From positions 147,394,288 through 147,458,287 of the forward strand of contig NC_089219.1 of NCBI RefSeq assembly GCF_963924675.1: a stretch of 64,000 bases of DNA, in the 5' to 3' direction. Below the pieces are notes generated by a model. It had not been told where the DNA came from. It was given only the letters and a program-made list of their open reading frames with translations, and made no database searches. Both the position numbers and the translations under genes were made by a program. This document shows positions 12,847 through 24,925 of this stretch, one piece after another. Within the stretch, counting starts at the first letter, position 1. Every line of letters starts with the position of its first letter. Origin of the DNA: Phocoena phocoena (taxonomy: Eukaryota > Chordata > Mammalia > Artiodactyla > Phocoenidae).

Positions 12847-13076
12847 AAAAATGGTACATATGAACCAGCTTGCAAGGCAGAAATTGAGACACAGATGTAG
12901 GGAACAAACGTATGGACACAAAGTGGGGAAAGTGGCGGGGGCGGGGGGGTGGAGGGGGGGGTGATGAATTGGGCGATTGGGATTGACATGTATACACTGA
13001 TGTGTATAAAATTGATGACTAATAAGAACCTGCTGTATTAAAAAAATAAATTAAATAATATTCAAAAAAAATTTTT
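12844..13076 (+). other. 3' UTR and A-rich tail of the nested L1
   Basis: After the ORF2 stop comes 'tggtacatatgaaccagctt', then a G-run (12936-12961) and 'ctgatgtgtataaaattgatgactaa'-type text, and finally an A/T-rich tail with AATAAA-like signals near 13043. This 3' UTR is unrelated in text to that of the L1 at 2319-4826. Confidence 0.8.
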
Positions 13077-13096
13077 AAATATATATATATCACTTT

Positions 13097-15770
13097 AACC
13101 ATCAAACAAATTGAATTCATGGTTTTAAAATCCCTAAAAAGAAATCTCCAGTCCCACATGGTTTCACTAAAGAATTCTACCTGACACCTAAAGAACCTCT
13201 CTGTAATAGGGGAGATACTGCCGAACTCATTTTCTAAGTCTAGTAATAAACACATGGAATCCGAAATTAAAGATACAAGACCATATATAATTAGTCAAAA
13301 ATCAGACATAGACAGTACTCAGAGATAAAGAGAGAACTACAGTCTAATATCGCTCCTGAACACAGACAAGAAAAATCTCAGCAGAATATCAGCAAGTGTA
13401 GTCCAGCTACATATATAAAAAAATTATACACTATGACCAAGTGGAGTTTATCCCAGGGATGCAAGGCTGGTTCAATACTCAAAAATCAATCAAAGTAATG
13501 CAACATATTAACATTTTCTTAATTAAAGAAGAAAAATAGCATCATCATACCAATTGATGCAGAAAAATCACCTAAAAAAATTCAATACTGATTCACAAAA
13601 ATTCTCAGAAAACTAGGAATAGAGGGAAACTTTCCCCCCTTGATAAAGAACATCTACAGAAAAACCTACAGAAACATCATACTTAATGGTGAATGACTGA
13701 TGTTAATGGTTAAGACTGGGAAAAAGCCAAGGATGTACACTCTCATAACTCTTATTCAACATAATACTAGAAGTCCTAGCCAGCACAATAAGAAAAGAAA
13801 AGAAGAGTCATAATAGATTGAAAAGGAAGACATGAAAATGTCCCGATTTGCAGGTGACATGATTGTTTACACAGAACAACTCAACAAGTCTGTCCAGAAA
13901 GAAAGGGAAAAAAAACTCTCCAATAAGGAATAAATGAGCTCAGAAAAGCCACAGGATATAAGATCAACATGTAAAAGCCAACTGTACTTCTATATACTAG
14001 CAATGAACATGTGGAAATTGAAATTTAAAATGTAAAACCATTTATAATCGCTCAAAAAATAAAATACTTAGGCATAAATGTAACAAAACATGTATAGAAT
14101 TTGTCTCCTAAAAACTACAAAATACTAATGAAATAAATCCGAAAAGATGTAAATAAATCTAAAGACACACTGTGTTCATGGATTGGAAAATTCAACATAG
14201 TGAAGACATCAATTTTCCAAATTGATCTATAAATTTATCAGAATTGTACCAAAATCCCAGCAAAAAGTCTTATAGATATAGAAGAGCGTATTCTAAAGCA
14301 TATTTGGAAAGGCAAAGGAACTAAATGAGCTAAAACAATTTGGAAAAAAAGAATAAAGTTAGATTACATTACTTGATTTTAAGACTCACCAGTAATCAAG
14401 AAAATGTGGCATTAGTGTAAAGACAGATACATATATCAATGGAACAGAAATGAAAACCCAGAAATAGAGCCACACAAGTTTGGCCAACTGATTTATGACA
14501 AAGGTGTGAAACAATTCAATAGAGGAAGACAGTCTTTTCAACAAAAGGTGCTGTAGCAATTGGACATCCATAAGCAAAAAAATAATAATAATAAATCTCT
14601 ACCTAAATTAACACAAAAATTAACCCAAAAGAGATCACAGACTTAAAGGTAAAATGCAAAACTAGGAACCTTTGTGGGAAAAAAAAAAAATCTTTGGGTC
14701 ATAAAACTAGGCCAAGAGTACTTAGACATGACACCAAAAGCACAGTTCTTAAGAGAAAAAAAAAATTAATAAACTGGATTTCTGTGAAAGACCCTACCAA
14801 GAGGATGAAAAGTCAAGCTACTGCCTGAGAAATAATATTTGCAAACCACCTACCTGACAAAGAACTAGTACCTAGACTATACAGAGAACTCTCTGAACTC
14901 AACAGTGAAAATAAGCCAAACAATCCAAGTGAAAATGGGCAAAAGATATGAACAGAATTTCACTAAAGAGTATATAGAGATGACAAATAAGTGCATGAAA
15001 ATACGTTCAACATCTTTAACTATTAGGGAAACGCAAACTAAAACCATGATGAGATATCACGACCCACCTATCAGAAAAGCTGAAATTTAAAATGTTAATA
15101 AGGCCAGATGCTAGTAAGTGCGCAGAGAAACTGAGTATCTCATACATTTTTTTGGTGGGAATGTAAAATGGTAGAGCCATTTTGGAAAACAGTTCATACA
15201 GTTTTTCACAAAACCAAACATGTACTTATCATACAATCCAGCAATCAAACACCTGGGTATTTATCCCTGAGAAAATAAAACTTAAGTTCACACGAAAACC
15301 TGTACACAAATATTCACATCAGATTTATTTATAATAGCCAAAAACTGGAAACAACCGAAATGTCCTTCACGAGTCAAATGGTTAAACAAACTGTGGTCCA
15401 TCCATATCATTAACTAATACCCTGCAAAGAAAAGGAATAAATTACTGATACACACAACTTGTATGAATCTCAAGGGCATTAAGCTGGGGGCGGGGGAGGG
15501 AGCCAGTCTCCAAAGGTTATAATACCATATGACTCCATTTATATAACATTCTCAAATGTCATTCTCAAATGACAAAATCATGAGATGGAAAAACAAAACC
15601 GTGGCTTCCATGGGTTCGGGATGAGCAGGATGGGTGTGACAAGAAAGAGGCAGAAAGGAAGTTCTTTCTGGTTCTGTATTTTAACTGTGTTGGTGGTTAA
15701 TGAAAGGAAAGGAATAGAACCACACTCAAAAGTCCCAGTACACCACATACAAAAACTGCAGTTTCCATGG
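13097..15770 (+). mobile_element. Old L1M element, 3' part (RT to 3' UTR)
   Basis: Resumes the L1M interrupted at about 6894. RT landmarks in order: '[19 protein letters not shown]'-like text near 13438-13495, a degraded ...FADD-equivalent (ttgcaggtgacatgat, 13848-13863), the 'TLCSWIGKFNIVKTSI' region near 14166-14210, and the C-terminal 'WWECKM'-like region near 15155-15170. The 3' UTR ends near 15765 ('agtacaccacatacaaaaactgca'). Reading frames are heavily broken; the longest open piece is 61 codons at 14905-15090. Confidence 0.82.
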
Positions 15771-18029
15771 TTGAACCAGGATGGGGTTTAAAGCCCAGCC
15801 ACGTAGACCTCTGCTTCGCCCCCTAATGGTGGTTCCTGAGGCATGCTAGGAATACTATGGTATTTGCAGAATCTCAAAGTTGATGAGTCAGACTTCTCAT
15901 CTGCATACCCACAGTACCCTGTATAGAGTACAATCCTTTCAAGTTTAAAAGAATATTCCTTTCAACTCAACATTTCTAACTATGAGAAGTTTGCTTACAA
16001 AATCCCTTGTACAAACTTTAAGCAGGAAGTGCCCTTGGGGATAAAGAGCCACCATCAGTGAAGTAGGATCTGTGGTTACTGGAGAAATGAGCTTAGTAAA
16101 CCAGCGTTATAGTCTGGTTTCTCTTCAGATAGAATAAATCTTTCGCCTTTTACTAAAGATTTCCGTGAAGAGAACTAAGTCTGAATGTTCCACAAACTTT
16201 TTGAGGCCTTGCTTTGGCAGGGCTAGTGTCTGATGTTGTAATAAAAGACATGATCTTTCTGAAATAACCCATCTTCTTGCTGTTTTCAACATGCCACTAT
16301 TCCTCTTAACCTACAAAGTTTAGTATTATAAGAAGCTTATAGGCTAAGGTTTTATTGGTTTTCTACCTGAACTGTTCTGATTAACCTACACAGTTTTAGT
16401 ATTATAAGTAAGAAGCTTATAAAGTTTTATTGGTTTACTGCCTGAGCTGTTCTAGTAAAATGTCATAAATTTATGTCAAATGAATTTCCACTGATGAAGT
16501 GTTGACTTGCCAGTTGCCACTCACGTCAGAAACATTGACTAAAACAACTGAATCGTTCCCCTTCCCTCCCCTATATAATGAAGAATCTAAAATGTTGAAA
16601 ACATATATCCTAAGTGATGGCCCTGAAGCCCCACTCAAAGGTCCTGTATTCAGTTCCAAGTCATAAAGTATGTGGTGGTCTGACGCCAGATTGTCCAGAA
16701 TCCCCAGTGCATGATGTCATAGCCATGAGAGGAACCTTAAATGCATGGTAGTGGTATCAGCTTCTAAAAGACAAAGAGCCTCCTGAAACTTCACCCAGCC
16801 CAGCAAACAGGCTGGTATGAACTGGTTTCTACTGCTTGCCTAATAAATGTTTATATGTGTGATCAAATTTAGCTGGAGAACTGCCTTCATACAACCCGCG
16901 AGCAAAATTATAATGGACTAACTAACCCTCACCAACGTGAACTTTTCAGCAGATACTGTGATCCTGCAAGTGGCTTCAGTCAGTTCCCCACACAAAGAAA
17001 CCACCCTTCACATCTCCCACGGGCCCATGATCTCACTTTTATCCTGCAGCTGCTTCTAATTTCTTTTTAACAGAGACTTATCAACTGTCATGTCATGATT
17101 TTAAAAGGTAATAACCTTTTAAAGAATGGTGACAGGCACCACTTTTAGGGAATGTACTGGGAAAAGGAAGGGTTTCCCCTCCTCCCCACTCCCCCATGTC
17201 TCTCCCCAAATTTCAGCTCTAAGCCACTGCTGAACTCTGCTCCTTCTACTCTCAGAATCCTATCCGTTGGAGCACTTACATAGGATGTGTTGTGTAAACA
17301 ACCCCCTCTACCCTGAGGGGCTGTTCTTGACAATAAAAGTGCCCAAATGCAGAGTCCACATTCCAGAAGGAATGAGTTAGCATCCGAAGGGTCCCAGTCA
17401 GAAATCCAGTTCCAGACATGGCTACAATTCAAATGATTTCAATATTGGTATTGAAAGCTGCACCTGAGAATTTATTGGCATTAAGGATGTTAGAAATAAG
17501 TAATGTACAAATGAAGGAAGTGGTGTTCAACATAGGCAGTGGGTTAGAAATTTTCTCAGCCTCCAATAACCTCAAAAGGGTGAGGCATCAGAATCCCTGG
17601 AGCAGGCACCCAGAGCTTCAGAGAAAACAGCCCTCCTTCTAGCACCCCCTGTGCTTCTATGTCCCTTTACTTCATAAGGTTCCATTCCTCCTGTCAGACT
17701 AGCAGGGTGTCTGCTCCAGCCCACAGAGTAGAACTGCCTCAGCCTCAGATGAATCCTTCCTGCAGGGTGCTTGTTGGAGAACCTAAAGACAGAGAACAGG
17801 TTCAGTGGCAGATTTTGTACCTGCCCCTGAAGAAATAAACAAGTGTTTGCACACATGGCAGAATTCAGATCTGAACTCTTTCCCTGTGACGTACCACTTG
17901 GTAGTGAGGTTACAGGAAAGGAAGATATTTAACTCCTACCCACCTCCAACTACCAGAAGCTAATAAGAGTAAAACCAAAGAATATGACTTTTGTTCAACA
18001 ATCAGACAGACTGGGGTCAGTTCAAAACA
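15771..18029. other. Intronic stretch with one local tandem duplication, otherwise unassigned
   Basis: No exon or recognisable mobile element could be supported. The only clear structure is the 75-base tandem duplication at 16306-16455, listed separately. Base composition is ordinary. In the gene model it lies in an HHAT intron. Confidence 0.4.
16306..16455. repeat. Two-copy tandem duplication, about 75-base unit
   Basis: Unit 1 (16306-16380) and unit 2 (16381-about 16455) both read ttaacctaca..agt..tagtattataag..aagcttata....ttttattggttt..ctgcctga/ctacctga, then ctgttct. They differ by a few substitutions and short indels, so the duplication is not recent. Confidence 0.88.
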
Positions 18030-18425
18030 CTATCCTGTTCAAGGCTCAGCTCAGATCCACCTCCTCTGGGGAGCCTTCCCTGGTCATTCCAAGGTTGGAA
18101 ACTCACCTGGCAATTTTGGGCTATACCAACCAGGGACACTCATAAAAATGGAAACACTTTGTTCAATGTAATGCCGATTTTCAGGAAGGACACACAAACA
18201 GGGTCAGTTGTCCTGGCTGTGTACACCTGCTACCTCTTCAGCTTGACAGATGCTGCCGCCCTTAGTTAAATAACTAGAGCATCATCCCTATTAAAGCCAC
18301 ATGGCAGCCTGGCATTCTCAGATGGAGTATTAGCTTCTTGAGGAGAGAAGCTATGCTTCTTACTTCCCCTAACCCACAGCACCTATAGAAAAGCAGTTGA
18401 TTAGCAAAGAATTACTTGTAAACTG
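18030..18425 (+). mobile_element. L2 LINE fragments
   Basis: The block 'ggctcagctcagatccacctcct...ggagccttccctgg' (18038-18085) is characteristic of the 3' region of L2. The block 'agcttcttgaggagagaagc' (18331-18350), followed by 'cccacagcaccta', matches the L2 3' end. The stretch between is less clear. Confidence 0.6.
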
Positions 18426-18678
18426 ACTGGCCTGTGGCTGAGAAATGTCTCACCACTCCAAACCTATATCATCACCTCAAGGTTTTACTAAGTAGTCATG
18501 GGGAACCTCTCTCTCTCTCAATCTGTTTCTTTTTCTCTCTTCTCTCCCTCCATACGTGTACGTGCACACATACACACACCTGATTTTTTAGTCCTGCAGG
18601 GCTAAACCCTTGGTTCTAACTTCACCTTATCTTCTCCCGGCTCCTTCAAGAAACTTTAAAACAAAATAAACAATATTT

Positions 18679-18984
18679 GGGAGGACTTCCCTGGTAGTGC
18701 AGTGGTTAAGAATATGCCTGCCAATGCAGGGGACACAGGTTCGATCCTTGGTCCAGGAAGGTCCCACATGCCACGGAGCAGCTAAGCCCGTGAGCCACAA
18801 CTACTGAATCCTGCACGACTAGAGCCTGTACTCTGCAACAAGAGAAGCCACTGCAACGAGAAGCCCGTGCACCGCAACAAAGAGTAGCACCCGCTCGCCG
18901 CAACTAGAGAAAGCCCGCGTGCAGCCACAAAGACCCAACGCAGACAAAAATCGATCAATCAATCATTAATTAATTTTTTTAAAA
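18679..18984 (+). mobile_element. CHR-type SINE, older long form
   Basis: Starts gggaggacttccctggtagtg, with A box 'tagtgcagtggttaag' and B box 'ggttcgatcc' (18740-18749), and a tail of (AATC)/(AATT) repeats. The target duplication aaacaatattt is at 18668-18678 and 18985-18995. It belongs to the same long subfamily as the copies at 6137 and 35668. Confidence 0.93.
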
Positions 18985-18995
18985 AAACAATATTT

Positions 18996-20280
18996 TGCAT
19001 GAGTTAGTAGATATAAAAGAGAGAGGAGGGCCAAGCAGGGGCCTTAGTGATTGAGCTAATTAAGCAAATTTGATGCTTATCCATCTGCATTACAGACCCT
19101 ATTTTCACATAAGGCAGAGAGCTTCCCTTTCCTGTGCTCCCCAGGAAATCACGACTGCCTCGCTTTTCCCCCCGCCTAGTTGCAAATCTCCTACGTATCA
19201 GGAAGGACATCCAGCAGGGATGAGACTAGACAAGAGACAGCGTACTGGCAGGTTAAGAGCAGGAGTTCTTCATGTAAACAAGAAGGAATCAAGCCCAACA
19301 TGTGCGCAGGAATATTCCCTCCGTTACTAGTCTGCGGGCTTCTTGCTCTGACCATTTGGAGACTCCTCAGCCCACACCCTCTCTGCCTGGAGGGGCTGGC
19401 ACAGGACACAAGAATCTACCTCTGCTGAGCAGCCCCTCTGTGAAGGGGCAAAGCTGCATCAAATCCAATCCTCTGTTAATAAGGACGGGCTGAAAATTCA
19501 CACAAACAGCCACACGTTCACCTGTTCCCATCAGATGGAGGAAGGCAGACACGACCAGAACACCGGAATCATCTTGGAGGAGTTACGGCTTAATGAAAAT
19601 GAGGTAAGGCCTACACTCTCTAAACCTGCCAGAGTTTAGACACGTGAAACAAAGCAAACATTGCCAGGGGGCCAATGATCCTTCACAGTAAGTGCCCAAC
19701 CAGACAGCCATGTCCACCTTAACCCAACCGCCACTACTGAATGCCTGCTCCAGCGAGGCAGGGATGAAAGATCCTCTTACATCTAAAACAGGTAACTGCT
19801 CTATAACACAGGCTCGGGGAGGAGTCCTGGGAATGGAGCTCATAGGAGGGAGAAATCAATGCCAACAGGGGGAGGAGCCGGGGGGAGAGGCGTCAGGAAA
19901 GGTTCCACGTGGGCTGTTCCTTGAGCTGCAGGGAAGTGTGCCCAGTCTGCATGAGGATGACGGGGAGGAAACCTCAAGGCATCCTTGGGGAATGGCAGAC
20001 GATCCTGTTATTTAGTAGCACATGGTTACTACATGGAGGTGAGGCTGCTAAAACGAGGTAGGGCCAGTGGACAAACGGGGCTGAATGTCAGCCACCGAGT
20101 CTGGACTTCATACTGTAAGAAATGGGGAGCCATGCATGGGTTTTGAGGAACGTTATGAGATATACATTCCAGGACGTTAAGTCCAGGGATGCACGAACCT
20201 TGAGTGGGGGAGATCGGGAGAGGCGGGCAAAGTAGAGAAATGCCAAGGCTCCTCAAAGAGTCCTCAAAAGAAATGGCAAT
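18996..20280. other. Intronic stretch, unassigned
   Basis: No exon, RNA gene or certain repeat seen. The part from about 19820 to 20200 ('gggctgttccttgagctgcag', 'ggggagccatgcatgggttttga') resembles an old interspersed repeat that I recognise in outline but cannot name. Confidence 0.35.
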
Positions 20281-20289
20281 GGCCCCAAC

Positions 20290-20700
20290 CCCTTCAGTAA
20301 CCGTCCCCTGCCTTCTGAAAAAAGTCCAGGCTCCACCTATGGAACCCAATGGCCTTTATGATCCAGCCCCTGTCTATCCTGTATCATCTCTTGCTCTCAC
20401 TCAACCTCCCAGCCAAACTGACGGACTCTCTCAAATCCAGTCCTTAGTCCTGCTGCTCCCTTCACCCATCCTTCCCCAGTACCTCAGCTCTAATTTCTGT
20501 GAGTCTGGGTTACAGGCACCTTCTGTTTCTGCATGCCCCGTAAATAGCTGCATCACTTACCTCACTGTCTCAGTATCAGTGTCCCCCGAATTCAGGGCCC
20601 AGTGAAGACAGAGCCTGGAAGGTCACAGCCCCCCAGCACCCAGCCTAGAAGCCTCTCACACAGCAGCCACTCAATGAATATTTGTTAAATGATTCAACAT
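20290..20700 (+). mobile_element. L2 LINE fragment, 3' region
   Basis: Reads 'ctgccttctgaaaaaagtccaggctcc...atggcctttatgatccagcccctg...' and ends with 'cagccactcaatgaatatttgttaaatga' (20664-20692), the classic L2 3' end with its short terminal repeat. Strongly diverged. Confidence 0.75.
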
Positions 20701-21446
20701 AGAGCTTGCTGAGGGTTTTTTTTTAAGTATCAAAATACAGAGGAATTTATAAATAAGTTGAATATTAAAATTTTTATAGGTAAAATCTGAGTAGCTAAAA
20801 ATTTTATCTTTACTTTAGAAACGACCTCTTCTCTCTTAACATTCAAAGACATAAGTGATCAAGCTTCCCTTCTCTGATCTTATCTTCTCTTTCTAACCTT
20901 CTTGGCAGGCACTGAAAATTCCTCTCTGATTCTACTTCTGAAAGAACGTCTCATTCACAAGTGGGCCCCAATTTCAGAACTGTCACAGGAAGAGATGTCC
21001 TCAGGAAAGAAATGAGTAATTGATTACATGTAAAATTCTTCATAATGCATTAGGCTTTTGAGAGCTCCTTTCAGTAGCAATCCATTCCCTTCTAGATTTA
21101 AACGTTTCTCTGTAGAACATTATCTCCTTGCCAGACAGGGGGAATCAACAAATCTTAGCTCTAAAGCAAGGACGTCATCATCCATGGAAGGACAAAATAA
21201 TGACCACAGCAGCATGGACTGAGGATCCATTCTGTACCAACCACATACATGCTGGGTGTTTTATCATCATCTCTTTCTCCACAATAAGACCTCCCGTTCC
21301 CATATTCCAAAACATAAAACTAAGGCTCAAATGAGGTGAACGATTTTCCAAAATGGAGCAAACTGCATTTTGAACTCAAGTCCATCCAACTCCACACCTG
21401 TGCTCTTTCCGTTATAACAACTATCTTGAATCATAAATAAAAATAG
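20701..21446. other. Intronic stretch, unassigned
   Basis: No exon or recognisable element; a short poly-T run at about 20717. Confidence 0.35.
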
Positions 21447-21660
21447 GGGCTTCCCTCGTGGCACAGTGGTTGTGAGTCCGCCTGCCGATGCAGGGGACAC
21501 GGGTTCGTGCCCCGGTCCGGGAGGATCCCACATGCCGCGGAGCGGCTGGGCCCGTGAGCCATGGCCGCTGAGCCTGCGCGTCTGGAGCCTGTGCTCCGCA
21601 ACGGGAGAGGCCACAACGGTGAGAGGCCCGCGTACCGCAAAAAAAAAAAAAAAAAAAAAG
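21447..21660 (+). mobile_element. CHR-type SINE, young form
   Basis: Complete copy: head 'ggcttccctcgtggcacagtgg', B box 'gggttcgtgcc' (21499-21509), CpG-rich body, and a pure A tail (21639-21659). A short flanking repeat aaataaaa is visible at 21435-21442 and 21661-21668. The pure tail and well-kept CpGs suggest a recent insertion. Confidence 0.93.
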
Positions 21661-21668
21661 AAATAAAA

Positions 21669-22754
21669 GGAAAACAAATTCATGATAATACAACCCAACA
21701 TGGAGCTTCATTCATGTCAGTTTGATTCAGAACCTACTATCTAGAAATATCAAGCAAGGAACATGGCCACTAAAAAGTTTCCTTCATGTTCTTGGGACAT
21801 CTAGCAAGAACACTAGGCAAGACAAAAGGGAACCACCAAACACCGAGACAGATGGCCAGAACTGGAAAGGCATCGGGTTCGACCTGTCCATGGCCACACA
21901 CAGGTTCCCAGTGCAGGACTGCTCCAAGAGGCCACCGGAGCCCACGCGGGGAGGCACTTTCAAGCCTGGAAAAAGAGACATCACAAAACAGGATGCAAAC
22001 GTCACAGCATACCTAACCCGAACACTCCTTGAGAGCTACACCTACGCAATCTCCCCCACCACAACTGGCGTCTCGGCAGAAACAAGCAGCTTTACACCAA
22101 AGGAATGATAAGACCCAAAGGTATTCCTGATTTGGGCTATAATCCTCCCTACCATCATCGGCAACCAGAGGACTGTGGTCAGACCCAGCAACCTTTCGCT
22201 GTCCTAAGGGAAGCTTCCCCTTGAGTCACCATCACCCTGATACATTCGTCTCCTTTCCAACCACACTGAGCCCCTCTGGAAGAGCATCTTCTCTACAGAT
22301 GACCTTGCCAAATCCCACCCATTCTGTGGAGCACAGCTGAAGGTCTGCCCCCAGAAGCAGTGTGGCATTGCTTGTGCCCACGGTGGTCTCTCCCTGCTCT
22401 GACTGTCAACACTGTCCCACTCGGCATTCACGTACATGCCAATCAAGGTGAACTTAGGACTGATGCATTTTACGCCAATGTTGCCACCTGGCACAGTGTT
22501 ACTCACTCTTTCCTGCAGTTAAATTCAGCAAAATACTCACCTACTCTGTCCCAGGCACTGAAGATACAGGACTCATTAAATCCCAGCCCTGCCCCTGTGA
22601 GATTCACAGTCTGGCGGAGGATGGATACTACAAGATAACACTGTACAAATATATTTATCATAATAGGGTACAAGATCCAATCCAAAGCATGACTACACAT
22701 CACCCTGTTCATCTCCTTCAGATCATTTAGCTCCATCTGTGGCTGTTAACGTTT
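21669..22754. other. Intronic stretch, unassigned
   Basis: No exon or certain repeat. The text near 22540-22620 ('ctctgtcccaggcactgaagatacaggac') resembles an old mammalian interspersed repeat of uncertain name. Confidence 0.35.
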
Positions 22755-22875
22755 ATTCATTTACTTACTGTTGGTCTGTCCCCACTAGGAGACACTGGGA
22801 CAGGAAGTGTGTCTGTCTGGTTCACTACTATGTCCCTAGCACTCCACATGGACTTGGGCACAGAAACACATGCGT
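22755..22875 (+). mobile_element. L2 LINE 3' end fragment
   Basis: 'cactaggagacactgggacaggaagtgtgtctgtctggttcactactatgtccctagcac' follows the L2 3' consensus order. Confidence 0.6.
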
Positions 22876-23121
22876 TAAAAGCTGTATTTGTGGAAGGAGA
22901 TAAAAAGAGAAGCAGAGAAGTGTCAGGAACTATGAGCATTAAAAAGTCCAAGTTAAAGGTCCATGCAATGCTTCCGTGACAGGAGACACCTGGGCTCAGA
23001 TGTGAAGTGTGAGTGAGGACCAGATAGGGAGGAGGTGGAGCACAATCCAGAGGAGGAAACAGGACGAGCAAAGGTAAGAAATGGCCAAGTCAGCACGACA
23101 AAGCCCTTAAATATGACTGCA

Positions 23122-23312
23122 GGCCAGCTGTTCTCAAAGAGAGGCGGTTTTGTCCTTAGGGGGCATGTGGTGACTCCTGGAGACATTCGTGACTGTCATG
23201 ACTTGGTGCTACTGGCATCTACGAGGTGGAGTCCAGGGATGCTGCTAAACACCCTACAATGTACAGAACAGGCCCCCAAACAAAGGAGATCAGCAGTGCT
23301 GAGGTTTAGCGA
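23122..23312 (+). mobile_element. MER5-type nonautonomous hAT-Charlie transposon
   Basis: Contains the run of landmarks 'ctgttctcaaag', 'agggggcatgtggtgactcc', 'ggagacattcgtgactgtcatgac', 'gtgctactggcatctac', 'ccagggatgctgctaaacacc' and 'agtgctgaggtt', in the order known for MER5A/B. It is a short, non-coding, ancient DNA transposon. Confidence 0.85.
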
Positions 23313-24241
23313 CATTTAAAGGATGGACTGGTCAGAGGACATAAAAGCTTCCTTCTAAAGTTCACGATTTCTACTCACGCCTAATTTCACCTTTTGATTA
23401 GAATTTAGACCAGAATAGCGTTTGCTTGCCACCTCCCATAACCTCCAAAGGAAATACTCAGAACCTATTAGGCTTCCGTTTTAGCTGAAATAAGACTTCC
23501 AGCAGACATCCATGAACCTCCTGTCACTACATATGGCCCCGGGTCTATTTTATGATCTTCACCAAGGACACAGAATCAATTTCCTTCATCTGTTGGCTAT
23601 GCACCCTGGCTCATCATTTTCTCTCTAAATTCTAGGACTCCAAACTACTCATCCCCTATGCAGGGTAATGAGATACAGAAAGATGAGGACAAGAGGTGCT
23701 CAACACCATCAGATGAATGGATGGAACGATGGTCAGCAGGACAGAGGAACAGAGATTTTTCAGAATAGAAAAAGTCCTTGGAGCTTTTATCTGAGCCTTG
23801 TGCACTGTTCCACAAAGGCAGGGTCGACCTAAACGTTGACATCCACTGCCTGTGCCCATCACCACAGGGGGCTGTCATGGAGAATGCACAGAAGAGGTCA
23901 TGTCCCCAGGATTCTGAAGCCTTGGCAGGGAGTCAAGCAGCTGAACGTGATGGAGTGGTGGGAGCTGGGAAGTCAGCGAAGACAAAGCCCCTTTGTCTAG
24001 AAGTAGCAACACCCAGCAGGGCTGAGCGTGCAACAGTGAAATCCATGGGAGCTCCAAACCTGTCAGGGCCTGATCCTCGTTCAGCTTCTCATACTGCCTC
24101 ACAGTTGCTTCTCTTCAGCGAAAAGTCTCTTAGTCTAAAATGAGTTTGCTTATTTTTGCCTCTGGCAAACATTTCAGTATTATCTGAAATGCCTGAATTA
24201 TGACTCTAAAATTTTTTTTTAAATCACCATTTTTTTTCTGT
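23313..24241. other. Intronic stretch, unassigned
   Basis: No exon or recognisable repeat. The open frame around 23778-24143 has no recognisable domain and is taken as chance. Confidence 0.35.
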
Positions 24242-24925
24242 TGTAAGAGATCCAATAGCAGTATATTTCTAAAGAGTAGATCCCAGACACTCACAAGGGC
24301 TATCTGCTGTTGTAACCAGAGCAGGACCCGGTGGGGCCTTCCCAGGACAAACCCCCCTGCCCACTGTCCTCCGCCTGTCTCGTCTGCAGAAAAACGTAAT
24401 CAAAGAGTAAGTTTAATCAGAGAAGTGAGAAAATGCAAAAACAAAGGAAAAAGCCAAACAAGGCAAAACAATAATAGTTTAGCCATTAAACAAAGTCAAG
24501 GACCTTTAGTTTCTCCTCAGGGGCTATAGATATATCCTGAGCCATATCCTTTGAGCTCTTTTGCAGATACTGAGACCCCCACCAGGTGGAAGAAGTTAAC
24601 TATATGCTGCCCACAAGCACGTAGACCCCAGACCAATCAGAACCAGAAGGTTGATGATGTTGACTCCTGGTTGCCTCACCACCAACCAAGAACGTCCACG
24701 AGCTGATCATGCACCTTGCAACCCTCTCCTCAACACATAGCCCCTTCCTCCTTTCCCTATATAATTTCTGAACAAAACTTGGGGAGTTGGTTCTTTGGGA
24801 CATGAGTCCACCTTCTCGCCAGGATTGACAGCTACCTCAATAGAGCTACCTTTCCTTTTACCCAACACTTATCTCTCAGTAGTGGATTCCTGAGCGATGA
24901 GCAGCTAAACCTGAGTTCTGTAACA
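24242..24925 (+). mobile_element. ERV class I-type solo LTR (684 bases) with 4-base target duplication
   Basis: Begins TGTAAGAGATCC and ends GTAACA, bracketed by CTGT at 24238-24241 and 24926-24929. A 4-base duplication is typical of gammaretrovirus-like (class I) elements. A TATA-like 'ctatataat' lies near 24757. The block ggttctttgggaca (24789-24802) is shared with the LTR at 41844-42339, which suggests related families. No internal retroviral sequence follows on either side. Confidence 0.82.

Larger units (their letters stand above)
6909..13076 (+). mobile_element. Nearly full-length younger LINE-1 (about 6.2 kb) nested in L1M
   Basis: A complete L1 layout: 5' UTR (6909-7860), ORF1 (7861-8755), short spacer, ORF2 (8814-12846), a 3' UTR with a G-rich run at 12936-12961, and an A-rich tail. 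The flanking sequence is an imperfect direct repeat, aaatatatcatttt at 6895-6908 and aaatatatatatatcacttt at 13077-13096, apparently altered by TA expansion. Both ORFs carry stops and frameshifts, and a CHR SINE (11697-11906) sits in ORF2, so the element is dead. Its 5' UTR holds no long real reading frame. Confidence 0.88.

Noticed and set aside
20029..20605. Open frames of 106 and 133 codons with proline-rich text
   Set aside because: They overlap an L2 fragment, have no recognisable domain and no splice support.
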